Assembly (NCBI GenBank): GCA_963682055.1
Contig: OY821744.1
Span: forward strand, 32,030,967 to 32,094,966
Reading direction: 5' to 3'
DNA length: 64,000 nucleotides
Source: Primula veris
Lineage: Eukaryota > Streptophyta > Magnoliopsida > Ericales > Primulaceae
Every line of letters begins with the position of its first letter. Positions within the stretch are counted from its first letter, which is position 1. This document shows positions 1 to 12,377 of this stretch, in pieces. A program made the translations under genes and the position numbers. The notes beneath the pieces are model-generated. The model was not told where the DNA came from. It worked only from the letters and a program-made list of their open reading frames with translations, and did not search any database.

Positions 1-101
1 TACCAAGGTTTCCCTTGAGATTCAGTGGTGGGATATTCTTCAGATGTTAGATATCTACGTACACGAGTGTGGTGCCAAATATTGCCGTACAGCTCTACTA
101 A
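1..101 (-). CDS. FHA2: FHA2-like exon 5 (partial, cut by window edge)
   Basis: The acceptor is gttttgcag|TTAGTAGAG, in phase 0 with exon 4. It encodes LVELYGNIWHHTRVRRYL then TSEEYPTTESQGKPW, matching the conserved C-terminal block of FHA2 homologues. It runs off the start of the window, so the stop codon is not visible. Confidence 0.85.
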
Positions 102-3100
102 CTGCAAAACAATGACAAATAAGGGGGGAATTGAGCACTAGCGCCAAACAGAGTTTTGAAACAGCATTGCACGTTATCTATCAATTTAAAGTTTAAGTGT
201 ATGAAACATTTGAGAAACATGTAGGTGCATTCTTTTGTCAAAGGTTGTACGTCAAAGTCAAAAATTTATGGATATATTAGTGATTAAAACAATAACAAAC
301 CCTTTCTTTTTCTAACCACTTAAGCAGAAGAATGGCTCAGTAAGTAGTATTATAGTGTCAATCTATTGCTAATAGAAAAACCAATCAGAACTATTCATGT
401 GAAAGAGTGAAAACTGATAAAATACAAGACTCCCTTGAAACTTGCCTTCAAAATCATAGAACTCAATAGTACCTAAAAACATTTAAAGTCCTAAACCCCT
501 GTTCCGTTAATAAAACTATCAAAAGGATCACGAAGGAGAAGATATAATTAGGCACACACTAGGATCTGTGACTTGTTTGCATTACTGAGCTTGTCACCCT
601 AATGTTGGGGGTTCAACGTAGCAACACCTAACCATTTATACTTCAAGTTAATATATCCCTTTCTCTTATTTATATAGAGTTATATATATGTACTAAATTC
701 AGACTCTGGAGGCTCTCTGGTCATACAATTGGAAGTAACAACGCTGTTGGTTGTATTTCGCCACATTAAAGCATATTATCAATTTTTATTTCTTAGTTAG
801 CAATACAAACTGTTTGGTCATGGGGGTCAAACATCTCATCAGAATATAAGTAAACTTCATACCACTTTCCTCAATTTATGAGTGGTGCTATATGCACCAA
901 ATTCATATGCACAGAAAAGTATACAGAAGTAAACAAGGGTCCATATCACACTCACCCATTACATCCAACTGTCAATTTTATTTATTTTAAATTAAAAGTT
1001 TTTTCTTCCTCCCCTGAGACAAAAAAAAAAAAACCTCACTCATTTATGAATTTTCAATCCTCAGTTACCATCCACTACCACCAGTAACCTATTCAATTAT
1101 TTTTGTTTTAAAGACATCGTACACTGAACCTCTAAATCACAACTCCAGTCGAACTGTGACAGGCTCCATCTTTACAAACTCCATTTCCACTAAAACAATA
1201 ATTTTTTTACAGATCCGAATTCATTTAATATCTGGAAACCAGTGAGCAACAAATGGAAAAGGAGTGAGATTTGAGAGAGGACGAGAAAGGAGAAACAGAG
1301 TAGTGAGAGAGAACGGAAGAAGCGAAACAGGGAGGAAAAAATGGCAGTATAGAACCCACATAAAAGGGAAAGGTGTTGGGGACAAATTTGTTGTTTTGTT
1401 TATTTGCACAAATCTGTACAAAGAGAGATCATTTCTCTCTATTTTTATGTGTACTATTTTTACAACTATTGTAATACCACCGAAGAGTGGCAAAATAAGA
1501 AGAAAAAATGGATATCTTTGCCAAATATTCAGAGTTTTTTTCACTAACAAAATGAAAATCTGTAATGATCCTAATTTGGGCATAAGATGTTCAACTATGT
1601 GCAAAGAGCTAAACGACTACAAACAACAATGCGTACTACTGAGTTTGGGACCTAAGGAACTGTTTTTTGTAATATACAGAGACTTTTACTTGAATTCCAG
1701 CATAGTATAAGGGAAACTAAGGAGCGGCGGATTTTCATGTGAAAAGTTATGAAACCTTCCTCAAGCTTTTCCTCTTGATAGTTCTTTCTTGTTATCAGTT
1801 TAAGTCAATTGAGATAATAGTCTCAAAAAAGTTGCGATCTCCATTCCATTGCTTGATATGGTGTTTCTTCTAATCAATTGGGTTAAACGGGTTAAGGTGA
1901 TTCCTCACAAACTCGTTTTCAAACTAGGAAACTAGAGTAAATTCACTAAACAGTTAAATTGGCTCAATTTTCTAGCATTTTAAACAAATTTCGAATTGAA
2001 AATGAAAATGCAGAGACAAGATATATAATGCAATCAATTAGAGGAACATTAAGTCTGCATGAACTAAAGAGAGAGAAAAAGTGTTGAGGGAATAATCTCT
2101 CTGATGAAATTACCTCAGCATGAAGTTTCTCCATTGGCATCCATTCACCAGGCCCACAGAGATCAGAGAGAACAGTAGCTACAGATGACACCACATCTTT
2201 CTCTTCCACTAAAAGAAGCTGGCGATTATCAGCTTCCCTGTCTATTCTAGCCCTTCCCTCACCCTTCTTATCTGCACAGATAACACAAGAACACAGACGA
2301 TTAATGTTAATTGTGCCTCGTAAAGAATAAGTCTTAAAGTTTAGTTGTCACTCACGTTTCTTGACGTGTTTTTGCAAAAAAGATAAAAGAGATTTTGCAA
2401 AAAGCAGAAGAAAAAAGAAAACATTATACCAAGTGCATCCAGTCCTCAACATTTTCCAATTAGGGGTTGTGTGGGACATAAAGTAGCACTCACAGCTGAA
2501 TTTGTAAAATGAGCATCTATTTTACAGATTTAGTCCACTTTTATATATTTACAGATTTTGTAAAACACATGTCTCCGCAGCAGATCATCTAAAATACAGT
2601 TTCCATTTACAAATTTTTCTCTCCAGCAGATCATCTAAAATACAGATTTTGTAAATAAAAAATTGTAAGCAAGTTCAATATTGAATTGACTTAAAACTAC
2701 TAAACTATTTTTGGAAAAATTAAATTGATTAAAAAACATAACTTTTTACAAATGTACTTGTCTTTGCAAATAAACGATCGATATTCAACAAGCAAAGACT
2801 AAATGTTACTAATTAACAAATAACAACTTATGATTAACAAACTATTCTCACTTATTAGACACACAAATTATAGTAATACATAACCCACATACATTTGGAA
2901 AAGTATATTTAAAATAATAATTCACTTTAATACTACTAATTTGAATAAGAAAAATGAAAAATATTCCATTTTCTTGGAATCCATGACAAAAAAATATAGA
3001 ACTTATATTAGCAATGATAAAAAAAAAAATTATCTTGTAGGCAAGAGAAAAAAGTGTATCAAGTATCTTATAATTGCATGGAGAAAGATGAAAATAAGAA

Positions 3101-6100
3101 AAATAAAGAAAAACAAAGACACGTATGAAAGAGAATAGAAATGGGAAGATATGCAAGTTCTACAGTAACTTTGTACCATAGCAAGTTACTGTTCAAATTT
3201 GGGTGATATATACAAATTTTTGTAAAGTAGATGTACCCATACAAAAGCTGGTGTGTGGTTCTTTTTCTACAAAATTGCTAAATATAGCAAAAATGTGTCA
3301 TTTACAATGACAGCTAATAGTGCCCTATGCATAATTAAACAACAAATAGCCAGGGCATAACAAGATCTTGCTGAAAGACATTCCTTTTCAGTAATTGGCA
3401 TATGACTCTTCAAGGCGCAAGAAGCTTAGATAAACTTTACTGACATATAGCCCGCATAACTAAATTATAAATTACTCAATAATGCGCCTTTCTATATCTA
3501 CTTCTAGTAGTATCTCTACCACCTATAAGATTCCTAAGGTTTTCTACTTTCAGAATCATTTTCCTGAAGGATCACCTAGTTTACATGCACAGTACTAGAA
3601 CACAATCGATGGAGATGTAATTTATTTAAACTAGAGAACACAGAAGTTGTGGGGTTGCGGACCAATAATACATGTAAAATATTTTTACCTTTTTATTCAA
3701 AAAATGATAATTACAAAATAAAAAAAAATCTACCATACAGATGCGGTCCGCAACTTTGAACTTTTTCGACGATGCAACAACCCATACAACCCTAATAGCA
3801 TAAAACTAACAAAATTCTAGAAAACAAAAAAAAAAACGCCATCCAACCAATGGAATTCCCTCAAAAAAAACTTAAGTCAGATCGATCCCTATATGGCTAT
3901 ATGTCGCAACTCCCAGATAATGCCTACCCTAAAACAATGGCATACAAAACCAAGCAAAACTGATCCATCCTAACTCAAGACAAATTCAATGTAACCGCAT
4001 CCAAACACATAATGGTGGAAGTGGAACAAAGATAACCTAGTAATATTACGTTAATTTAGAACCCAATCAAAATTGATCTATATTACACAAACAATGCCAA
4101 CTAACACATCCACACACCCTGAATAGTACAAACAAAGATAGCCGGAACACACCTTAAGCAATTAAATTCGATTTTTCCTTGGATGCAAATAAGCCACAGG
4201 GTAATTGCATTAAATCTTCATGAAAGAAACCATTAATCCTCTATCAAATTGATCAATTATTTCAATGCCAATATAAAACACTACCAATAAAATTCACATC
4301 CACATATCAAATAGCAGAACAAAAACATCCTAACGAAATTGTGTCAATTTAGGAAATCACAGATTACAACTATCAAATCAATAAGAAAATCACCCGATCT
4401 GAAACATTCAGAACAAACTGAATGAATTTTTTTCCACAATCCCAAGTCGTGCACCCACTAGCAGAACAAAGCATGCCTACCAAAAGTGCTGAACCTTAAA
4501 TCAGACAAGATTTTGCATACCCACATGCATATATCTGACGGGGAAACCGAAGAAAGACATACAAAATTGTATCAATTTGATTGTTGAGTCACAGTAATTG
4601 TGATCCGTTGCCTCAGAAAGTTTGAAGATTATAACCAAATGCAATTAACATTCCCAGTGACTAATATTAACCCAACATATTTGCTTACACCATGCATCCA
4701 GACGAACTTTTCGGACTTAGAACCCTATTATAATTTGATCAATCCCAAGTTAAAAAAATACCAATATAAACCACATCAACACGCCAATAGCAGACCCAAA
4801 AAAGCCTAGCAAAAATTGTGTTAAATGAAGGTGATATCCAACTACTAAGCAACTGATAATAAAAAAGTTCAATTCTGATATAAATAACAAAACCAAAGTC
4901 CCAAAATTCCATACCCACTTTAAAACCCTCCTAGCCTTCTCTCCAAAAACCACCCCCTGATCTGCCCCTTTCTCAAAATTCGGGTAACTTCAAAGATACC
5001 ATAACAAAATCACAAAACAATAATGTAATTCACATCCACTCACCCAATTGCGAAACCCTCCAAACAAAAAAAGATGAACATATTTGAATCAAAACAACGC
5101 CATTATAATCCAAACAGAAATCATACAACCTAGCAGAATTGTTCAAGTACAGGATAATCTCCAATCAACATCAATAAGTAATGAAACCTGTTCAATCTTA
5201 AAAATTCAAAACAATGCCAATCACCCAATTAACTCCAACTCCACTCACCCGATTGCGAATCCCTTCTAACCTTCTTCGCGGAAAGCATCGCCTGCTCACC
5301 CCCTCTCACCATGTCAGCATCAGAGTCCCTCCTCGCTGACCCTGGGTAGCCCACCTACAGCATCGGAAACAGATATAGTTAATTAGGGGCCAAAGTTTTG
5401 AAACAAAAAGTAATACACAGATGAAAAAAATGCATAGGTTGCAAATTAATGCTTGAAACATTAAAATTCTTATCAACATATACAAGGAAAACAATACCCA
5501 AATCAAAAAAAAAAATACAAGGGATCCAAATCACTGCTTTAAATAAATTGCTTATCAACATATATAAAGGAAAAAATACCCAGACAGAAAGAAATACATA
5601 AGTTCCAAATAACTGCCTTAAACAAATATTTATCAAAACATGTTAGGGCAGTAATAGTTAAGAAAGAGTACATGGGTTCCAAATCACCGCCTTAAAACAA
5701 ATTCCAAAAAAAAAAAGCAAATAATGGAAAAAAATAATACCAAATGCCTCCAAATCACTGATCTGAACAATTTTTCTTATCAACATATAGAAGAAATATA
5801 AGACCCACATAAAAAAGAATACATGGAGTTCAAATCACTCCCTCATAACAAATATTTATCAAATGTTAATTTAGTAATAATGGCTAATTGGGGAGTCCAA
5901 ATCTTCTACCCCTTTCCGTGCCCCCTTGCTTATTTTCACTCAAAATTTAAATTTTCACAACTTGTTCCGCAAATTTATAAGCTTTTATATTATATTGTAT
6001 GCAAATTTTAAAACATTTGGACATAATATTGTTTTAGACAAATTTTCTAAGATTTAATGTTTAATTTACACTAATTTATACATTTATTCCAAATTAAATT

Positions 6101-9100
6101 GCGTGTGGATTTTCTTTTAAAAATAATTATTGGAATGTATTGATACATGTCTTATAGTAATTGTACAATTTTTTTCAAGTTTTTTAGAAATTTTTTTGGG
6201 ATAAAATAAGCAAGGGGGCACGGAAGGGGGTAGAGAATAGGGGTAGAAGATTTGGACTCCTAATTGGGACTAGTACATTGGTTCCAAAGCACAGCCTTAA
6301 AACAAATTTCAAGAAATAAAAAAACCAAATGCTTAGCAAAAAAGATACAAGGGTTCCAAATCATTTCTCTAAAGTAATTTATTATCAATTACAAGGAAAA
6401 TAATACCCACATAAAAAAGAATACATAAGTTCCAAATAACTCCCTCATAACAAATATATCACAACATTTTAATCCAGTAACGGCTAACTGCGAGTACATG
6501 GGTTCCAAAACACTGCCTTCAATAAATTTTAATCAAAGATATAAGGCGAGAGGTAATGGTTAATTGGATGTTTAAATTTTCAAAAGAAAAACATGGTTAA
6601 TTGGACAGTAACGGTTAATTGCAAGTAAATGGGTTCGAAGTACTCTCTTAAAACAAATAACAAAAAAAAAAAACAAAAACTGGTGCCTAGTTTAAAAAAG
6701 ATACAAGGTTTCAGATCACTTCTGTAGACAAATTTCTCATCAACATATAGAAGGAAAATAATACCCATATCACAAAATTTTAATTACAAAATCCATGCTT
6801 TAACCCAAATTTTTATCAACATATATAACAAAGTAATGCCCGGATGAAATTAAAATAATGGGTTCCAAATCGCTGCCCTTAAAGTAAACCCTAATCAAAA
6901 TACATTAAATAAGTCAGGCCAGTAATGGTTATCAAAATATAAATCAAATAAATACACAGGTTCCAAATATTAACAAAATAAGTAATACCAGTAATAAAAA
7001 AAAAATCAACAAAAATTCAGTGTTAGTAAAAAGAATAATGAAAGAAATTACCAAAGATTGTTCCAAAATCACTGCCCTTGAAAATAAATCCTAATTAAAA
7101 TCCATTAAATAAGTCACGCCAGTAACGGTTATTTGGCCCTAAAAATGAAAATTATAGTTTCACCCAAACTTCACTACTAATATAAAAATAAAATAAAAAG
7201 GAAAAACCTGATGCCTAGGGCCAACAGGTCCATTAAGAATACTCCGAGTAGGCAACAAAAAATAAAACTCCTTATCGCCAATCTGAAGATGGTCCTGCGA
7301 GTCCAGTTTCACTGGTGGGTTCCCCGGTAAGTGCAGCACGTTCTCCACAAAACACCCGTTCTTACCCAGCACCTCCAAAGCGAATCTACGAAGTATATTT
7401 ATAACCAAATCAGAAAGATAATTTTCAAAAATACTTAAGATATAATATTTTCTCTTATAGATCTATTAGTTATCAAAATAAGGAGGACCCATCCATTTAT
7501 AGATCACCATTCCATTTATACACAAACAAGATTTTTTTTTGCTGGATTCTCCTATATCCTCAGTGGGGGAAGCTAAGTGCAGACCATCGGGGCCGCGACA
7601 GCACCCCCCATAATTCCAAAAATTATGATTTTTACAATTATTGACCATGTATTTTCACTATAATATGTTGGAAAGGATGGTTTAACACCCCTTGTTTTTT
7701 TTATTTCACTTAATTTAGTAATTAGACGTAAATTTTGCCCCACATAAACCTTTCCCCTGTAGTAAAATATTGTTTTACGACAGTGATTTAATATTTTTCA
7801 CGCCTAATAAAAGAAATTACCAAATACTGTTCCAAAATCACTGCCTTAAACCAAAGAACTCCTAATCACTGCCCTTAGAATAATGGGTTCCAAATCACTG
7901 CCCTTAAATTTCATCCTAATCAGAATCCATTATATAAGTCTTACAAACAAATATTAACCAAAACAAGTAATACGAGTAAAAAAAAAAACTTAAACCAAAT
8001 TCACTACTAATAAATAAAAAATAAAAATAATAACCTGTGTATATCCCAAGTAAAAAAAAAATAGGAAAAAGAGCTATTCTGTATACGGAAAAAAATATAT
8101 AGATCGGAAGTTATTTTGATTGGAATATTCTTTAGAAAAAAAATCTTTAATTGGTAAAATTTAAAGTTTAGTACTAAATTGGTAAAAGCCAATAGTACAA
8201 GGTTTTAAACAACATTTCCCCCTAAATTTTGGCAGCCCCATAAACCTTTCTGGCTTCGCCCCTTAATAATATCCCTAGTAAAATATTTTTAGGAAAAAGT
8301 GCTACGGACGGAAAATTGTTTTGATTTGAAAATTCGATACAAAAAGGACTGGATAATGAAGGTTGGGGTCAAACCTATGGCGGTCGAAGTCGTAGAAAAT
8401 GCGAGCGTGGTGGCGGGATATGTTCATGCCTCCGCCGAGGGAGAATAAGTCGACGTCTACTGAGGAATTCTTGGAGCTGCGGCCGAGGATGATGGAGTAT
8501 TTCTTCATGAAATACTCGAAGTCTTTGCCTTGCAGCTTCGCAAAGCCGACTTCGATATCGGACGGGCCGGTGGCGGTGGGGGTAGACATTCGAGGGAGGA
8601 GGGAGAGGGTAGAGAGAGAGAGAGGGGATAAGTCAAAATGATACCCAAATGAAATTAAAATAATGGGCTCCTAATCACTTCCGTTCAAATTATTCCTAAT
8701 TAAAACCCATTTAATAACCCAGGCCAGTAATGGTATTACGCGTGAAAGATATTAAATCACTGCCCCCAAAATCAAATATTAATGAATATTAAGTAATACC
8801 AGTATTAGAAAAAAAAATCAAACAAAATTCACTACTATTAAAAAAACAAAGAAAGAAATTACCAAATATTGTTCCAAAATCACTGCTTTAAACGAAAATA
8901 CTCCTAATCACTGCCCTTAGAATTAATCCTAATTAGAATCCATTGAATAAGCATTAAAACAAATACTAACCAAAATAAGTAATACCAGTAATAAAAGAAA
9001 GTGCTATTCTATATATGGAAAAAAAATACGGATGGAACAAAAAGAATTCTTGTAATTATAATACAGAAACAAGAAAAAAATTGCTGGATTCGCCTATATT

Positions 9101-12100
9101 CCCAAGGGGGGAAGCTAAGTGCATGTCATCGGGGTACTCCCCCCCTAATTCCCAAAACTATGATTTTTACAATTATTGACCATGTATTTTCACTATAATA
9201 TGTTTGAAAGGATGGTTTAACACCCCTCGTTTTTTTTCAACTTAATTTAGTAATTAGACGGTAAATTTGGCCCCGCATAAACCTTTCTTCCCCTGTAGTA
9301 AAATATTGTTTTACAACAGTGATTTAATATTTTTCACACCTAATAAAAGAAATTACCAAATACTGTTCCAAAATCACTGCCTTAAACCAAAGAATTCCTA
9401 ATCACTGCCCTTAGAATAATGGGTTCCAAATCACTGCCCTTAAAATTAATCCTAATCAGAATCCATTAGATAAGTCTTACAAACAAATATTAACCAAAAC
9501 AAGTGGTACCAGTAAAAACAAAAAACTTTAACCAAAATTCACTACTAATAAATAAAAAATAAAAATAATAACCTGTGTATATCCCAAGTAATACCAGTAA
9601 TAAAAAAAGTAATTTGAACCAAATTCACTACTATTAAATAGAAACCCTAATAAAAAAAATTATGGGATCCAAATCACTGTCCTTGCAATAAACCCTAATC
9701 AAAACCCATTAAATAAGTCAGGCCAGTAATGGTTAATTGGTCCTGAAAACTACCAAAAAAAGTAACATCAACCAAAATTGACTACTATTACAGAACAGAA
9801 TAAAGGAATGGATAATGAAGGTTGGGTCAAACCTACGGCAGCGGAAGTCGTAGAATAATAATACCCAAATGAAATTAAAATAATGGGTTTCTAATCACTG
9901 CCCTTACAAAAACCCTAGTCAAAACCCATTAAATCACTGCCATAAAACAAATATTAACCCAAATAGGTAAAAACCAGTAATAAAAAAAATCACTACTAGT
10001 AAAAGAATAATGAAAGCCATTAGAAAATATTGTTCCAAAATTATCGTCAACCAAAATACTCCTAAACACTGCGTTTAGAATAATGGGTTCCAAATCACTG
10101 CCCTTAAGATTACTCCTAATCAAAACCCATTAAATAAGCCTTAAAACAAACATGAACCGAAACAAGTAATACCAGTAATAAAAACAGTAATTTCAACCAG
10201 ATTCACTACTATTAAAAAGAAACCCTAATATAAAAACAATGGGTTCCGAATCACCGCCCTTATAATAAACCCTAATCAAAACCCACTGCTATTCAAACAG
10301 AAATAGAAAAAAGAAAGCACTGCTTGAACCAAAAAATTATCAACATTTATAACAAAATAATACCCAAATGAAAGGGTTCCAAATCACTGACCTTCAAATA
10401 AACCCTAATCAAAACCCATTACATAAGTCAAGCCAGTAATGGTTAATTGGTCCTAAAAAAAATAAAAAAAATCACTACTATTATAATAAACCCTGATTAA
10501 AATCCGTTGAATAAAAAATGGATATTGAAGGTTGGGTCAAACCTACGGCGGTGGAAATCGTAGAATAATACCCAAATGAAATTAAATAATGGATTCCTAA
10601 TAATTGCCCTTAAAATAAAACCTTATCAAAACCCAGGTCAGTATTCGTTAATTGGGAGTTAAAAACATTAAAATCACTGCCCTAAAATCAAATATTAACG
10701 AAAATAAGTAATACCAGCAATAGAAAAAAATCTACAAAAATCACTACTATTAAAAACACAGTGAAAAAAAATACCAGATATTGTTCCAATATCATTGCCT
10801 TAAACCAAAATACTCCTAATCACTGCCCTTAAAATTATTCCTAATTAGAATCCATTAAATAAGCCTTAAAAGAAATACTAAACCAAAATAATTAATACCA
10901 GTAATAAAAAAAAGTGCTATTCTATATATGGAAAAAATACGGATGAAAAATTATTTTGATTGGAAAACCGAAAACTCTCCACTTTTGTTTTGGAAAAAAA
11001 GGAATGGATATTGAAGCTTAAAACAAACCCTAATCAAAACCTATTAAATAAGTCAGGGAAGTAATGGCTAATTGGGCGTAAAACATTAAATCACTGCCTT
11101 AAAATTAAATATTAACCAAAAAAGGAAAAGGATATTGAAGGTTGGGGTCAAACCTACCTACGGCGGTGGAAGTCGTAGAAGATGCGGGCGTGGAGGAGGA
11201 GGGGAGTTAGTGGTAAAATAAACCAAAATGAATTTGAAATGATGGGTTTCTAATCACTGCCCTTAAAAAAACCCTAATCAAAACCCATTAAATCACTGCC
11301 TTAAAACAAATATTAACCAAAATAAGTAACACCAGTAATAAGAAAAATCGCTATTACTAAAAAAAATAATGAAATAAATTAGCAAATATTGTTCCCAAAT
11401 CACAGCCTTAAACCAAAATACTCCTAATCACTGACCTTAAAATAATGGGTTCTAATCACTGCCCTTAAAATTAATCCTAATCAAAACACATTAAATAAGT
11501 AGATAAGCCTTACAACAAAATATTAACCAAAATAAGTAATACCAGTAATACCCAATGAGCTTAAAATAAATGGGTTCCAAATCACTGCCCTTAAAACAAA
11601 CCCTAATCATAACCTATTAAATAAGTCGGGGCAGTAATGGCTAATTGGGCTTGAAATATGTTAAATCACTGCCTTAAAATCGAATATTAACCAAAATAAG
11701 TAACACCAATAATAATAAAAAAAAATCACTACTATTAAAAATATAGTGAAAGAAAATAGCAAATATTGTTCTAAAATCACTTCATTAAAACAAATATCAA
11801 CCAAAATTAGAAATACCAGTAAAAAAAATCAAACAAAATTCACTGATATTAAAAAAGTAATGAAAGAAATTACCAAATACCGGGGTTCCTAATTACAGCC
11901 CTTAAACAAACCCTAATCAAAACCAGTAGATTAGTCAGGCCATTAATGGTTAATTGGTCCTAAAAAATAACATCAACCAAAATTCAGCACTATTTAAAAA
12001 AAAAAACAGAAAAAAAAACCCTAATCAAAATCCATCAAATAAGTCAGGCGAGTATTGGGCTTAAAAAAACTAAATTAGACAGGTTACAAATAACTGCCTT

Positions 12101-12377
12101 AAAAAAAACTAAACTGTTTTGATTAAGAAATTCTCCAATTTTGCTTTTAAAAAAAGAAATGGATATACCTACGGCGGTCGAAGTCGTAGAAGATGCGGGC
12201 ATGGTGTCGGGAAATGTTCATGCCTCCCCCGAGAGAAGATAAGTCGACATCGACGGATGATTTCTTGGAGTTGCGGCCGAGGATGATTGAGTATGTCTGC
12301 ATGAAGTACTCGAAGTCCTCGCCTTGTAGCTTCGCGAACCCGGCCTCGATGTCTGAGGGGCCGGTGGCGTTCGACAT
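1..12377 (-). CDS. FHA2: FHA2-like FHA-domain protein (spliced, C-terminus beyond window)
   Basis: Five exons read on the minus strand: 12169-12377, 7208-7385, 5249-5354, 2114-2271 and 1-101 (incomplete). All joins keep frame at GT-AG borders, giving about 250 codons in the window. Residues 30-80 carry the FHA phosphothreonine-binding core: G34-R35, S56-R57-H58-H59 and N79-G80. Exon 2 holds LHLPGNPPVKLDSQD and IGDKEFYFLLP. Exon 3 encodes a short basic/acidic linker. Exon 4 carries LCGPGEWMPMEKLHAE and exon 5 WHHTRVRRYLTSEE, the conserved C-terminal region of plant FHA2 proteins, which are nuclear regulators. The start is the first ATG after a CT-rich leader. Introns 1 and 2 (4.8 and 1.9 kb) are filled with repeats. 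The family match is from memory; the exon chain itself is seen directly. A second exon 1 lies in intron 1. Confidence 0.88.
102..2113. other. FHA2-like intron 4
   Basis: About 2 kb between exons 4 and 5 with no supported gene. Small ORFs on both strands around 880-1710 lack family motifs and codon structure. No recognised mobile element was seen. Confidence 0.7.
2114..2271 (-). CDS. FHA2: FHA2-like exon 4
   Basis: The acceptor is tctgtgcag|ATAAGAAG and the donor CATGCTGAG|GTAATT. It encodes KKGEGRARIDREADNRQ, then the conserved EEKDVVSSVATVLSDLCGPG and EWMPMEKLHAE. Confidence 0.88.
2272..5248. other. FHA2-like intron 3
   Basis: About 3 kb of AT-rich intron. From roughly 4050 leftward and rightward, loosely repeated phrases of the type 'accaat...cccaat...aaaacatc' recur, suggesting decayed tandem sequence. 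The short repeat 'cagcagatcatctaaaatacag' occurs twice near 2577-2645. No gene is supported. Confidence 0.6.
5249..5354 (-). CDS. FHA2: FHA2-like exon 3 (linker)
   Basis: The acceptor is gctgtag|GTGGGC and the donor TCGG|GTGAGT. It encodes a 35-residue linker starting VGYPGSARRDSD and ending in basic VRRDSQS. This is the only open segment here that links exon 2 (phase 0) to exon 4 (needs one base before AT). It is less conserved in the family, so it is the least certain exon. Confidence 0.75.
5355..7207. repeat. Related degenerate repeats in FHA2-like intron 2
   Basis: The same phrase family as in intron 1 appears here with a different companion: GGTTCCAAATCACTGCC followed by TTAAACAAATATTTATCAAC, then ATATA..AAGGAAAATAATACCC. 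Roughly ten diverged copies are visible between 5390 and 7130. A MITE interrupts it at 5893-6259. Confidence 0.75.
5893..6259. mobile_element. MITE, 367 bp, Mutator-like by its 9-bp target duplication
   Basis: The ends are inverted repeats: it begins GAGTCCAAATCTTCTACCCC and ends with the reverse complement. Homology (CCGTGCCCCCTTGCTTATTTT) extends about 50 bp on each side, with one small indel. It is flanked by the exact 9-bp direct repeat CTAATTGGG (5884-5892 and 6260-6268), the size made by Mutator-like transposases. It has no coding capacity. It inserted into one of the intron repeats, whose normal text reads 'ggctaattgggagt' elsewhere in the array. Confidence 0.85.
7208..7385 (-). CDS. 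FHA2: FHA2-like exon 2 (second half of FHA domain)
   Basis: The acceptor ...ttcgtag precedes ATTCGCTTTGG and the donor is CATCAG|GTTTTT. It encodes FALEVLGKNGCFVE through GPRHQ, the C-terminal strands of the FHA fold, and ends in phase 0. Confidence 0.88.
8375..8589 (-). pseudogene. Duplicate of FHA2-like exon 1 inside intron 1
   Basis: A second full exon-1 copy, open for 71 codons plus two bases, starting MSTPTATGPSDIEVGF and keeping G-R, S-R-H-H and a donor (CCATAG|GTTTGACC) in the same phase as the real exon. It could therefore splice to exon 2. It carries several changes at conserved positions (QTY to KKY, RNSKK to RSSKN, LSS to LFS). Homology upstream stops within the CT-rich leader, so the TATA region was not copied. 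It is either an alternative first exon or a dead duplicate; the latter is more likely given the substitutions. Confidence 0.75.
9833..9856 (-). repeat. Exon-1 3'-end scrap with donor, copy 1
   Basis: A short remnant of the end of FHA2-like exon 1 (TTCTACGACTTCCG...CGTAG) followed by the same intron start GTTTGACCCAACC as the 8.4-kb copy. It is embedded in the intron-1 repeat array. Confidence 0.7.
10543..10564 (-). repeat. Exon-1 3'-end scrap with donor, copy 2
   Basis: Same organisation: exon-end remnant ending CCGCCGTAG, then GTTTGACCCAACC, within the repeat array. Confidence 0.7.
11154..11196 (-). repeat. Exon-1 3'-end scrap with donor, copy 3
   Basis: The longest of the three scraps. 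It also keeps part of the codons before the tyrosine-rich end (CGCCCGCATCTTCTACGACT). The donor area carries a small internal duplication (CTACCTACG on the plus strand). Confidence 0.7.
12169..12377 (-). CDS. FHA2: FHA2-like exon 1 (N-terminus, first half of FHA domain)
   Basis: Codes residues 1-69 plus two bases. It ends CGCCGTAG before the donor GTATAT, and the split Arg codon is completed by the A that opens exon 2. It matches the expected plant FHA2 N-terminus better than the duplicate at 8.4 kb, so it is taken as the authentic first exon. Confidence 0.88.

Larger units (their letters stand above)
7386..12168. repeat. Degenerate repeat array filling FHA2-like intron 1
   Basis: More than twenty diverged copies of a short phrase recur through the intron: GGTTCCAAATCACTGCCCTT, then AAACCCTAATCAAAACCCAT and GTCAGGCCAGTAATGGTTAA. 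A larger unit is also visible: about 500 bp from 7543 to 8060 recurs at 9087-9590, about 1.54 kb away. The exon-1 copy at 8.4 kb and the exon-end scraps sit inside these units. This looks like repeated unequal duplication of the exon-1/intron-1 border mixed with a satellite-like motif. Confidence 0.8.

Noticed and set aside
1264..1710. A 148-codon plus-strand ORF and an opposing 127-codon ORF (1221-1604)
   Set aside because: Both lie in FHA2-like intron 4, overlap each other, and show no family motif or plausible exon structure.
2848..3156. A hydrophobic 102-codon minus-strand ORF
   Set aside because: AT-rich intron sequence gives Phe/Ile-rich chance ORFs; no motif.
7386..12168. Regularly repeated phrase resembling a CRISPR array
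   Set aside because: Copies are highly diverged, spacing is irregular, and it sits in a plant intron.
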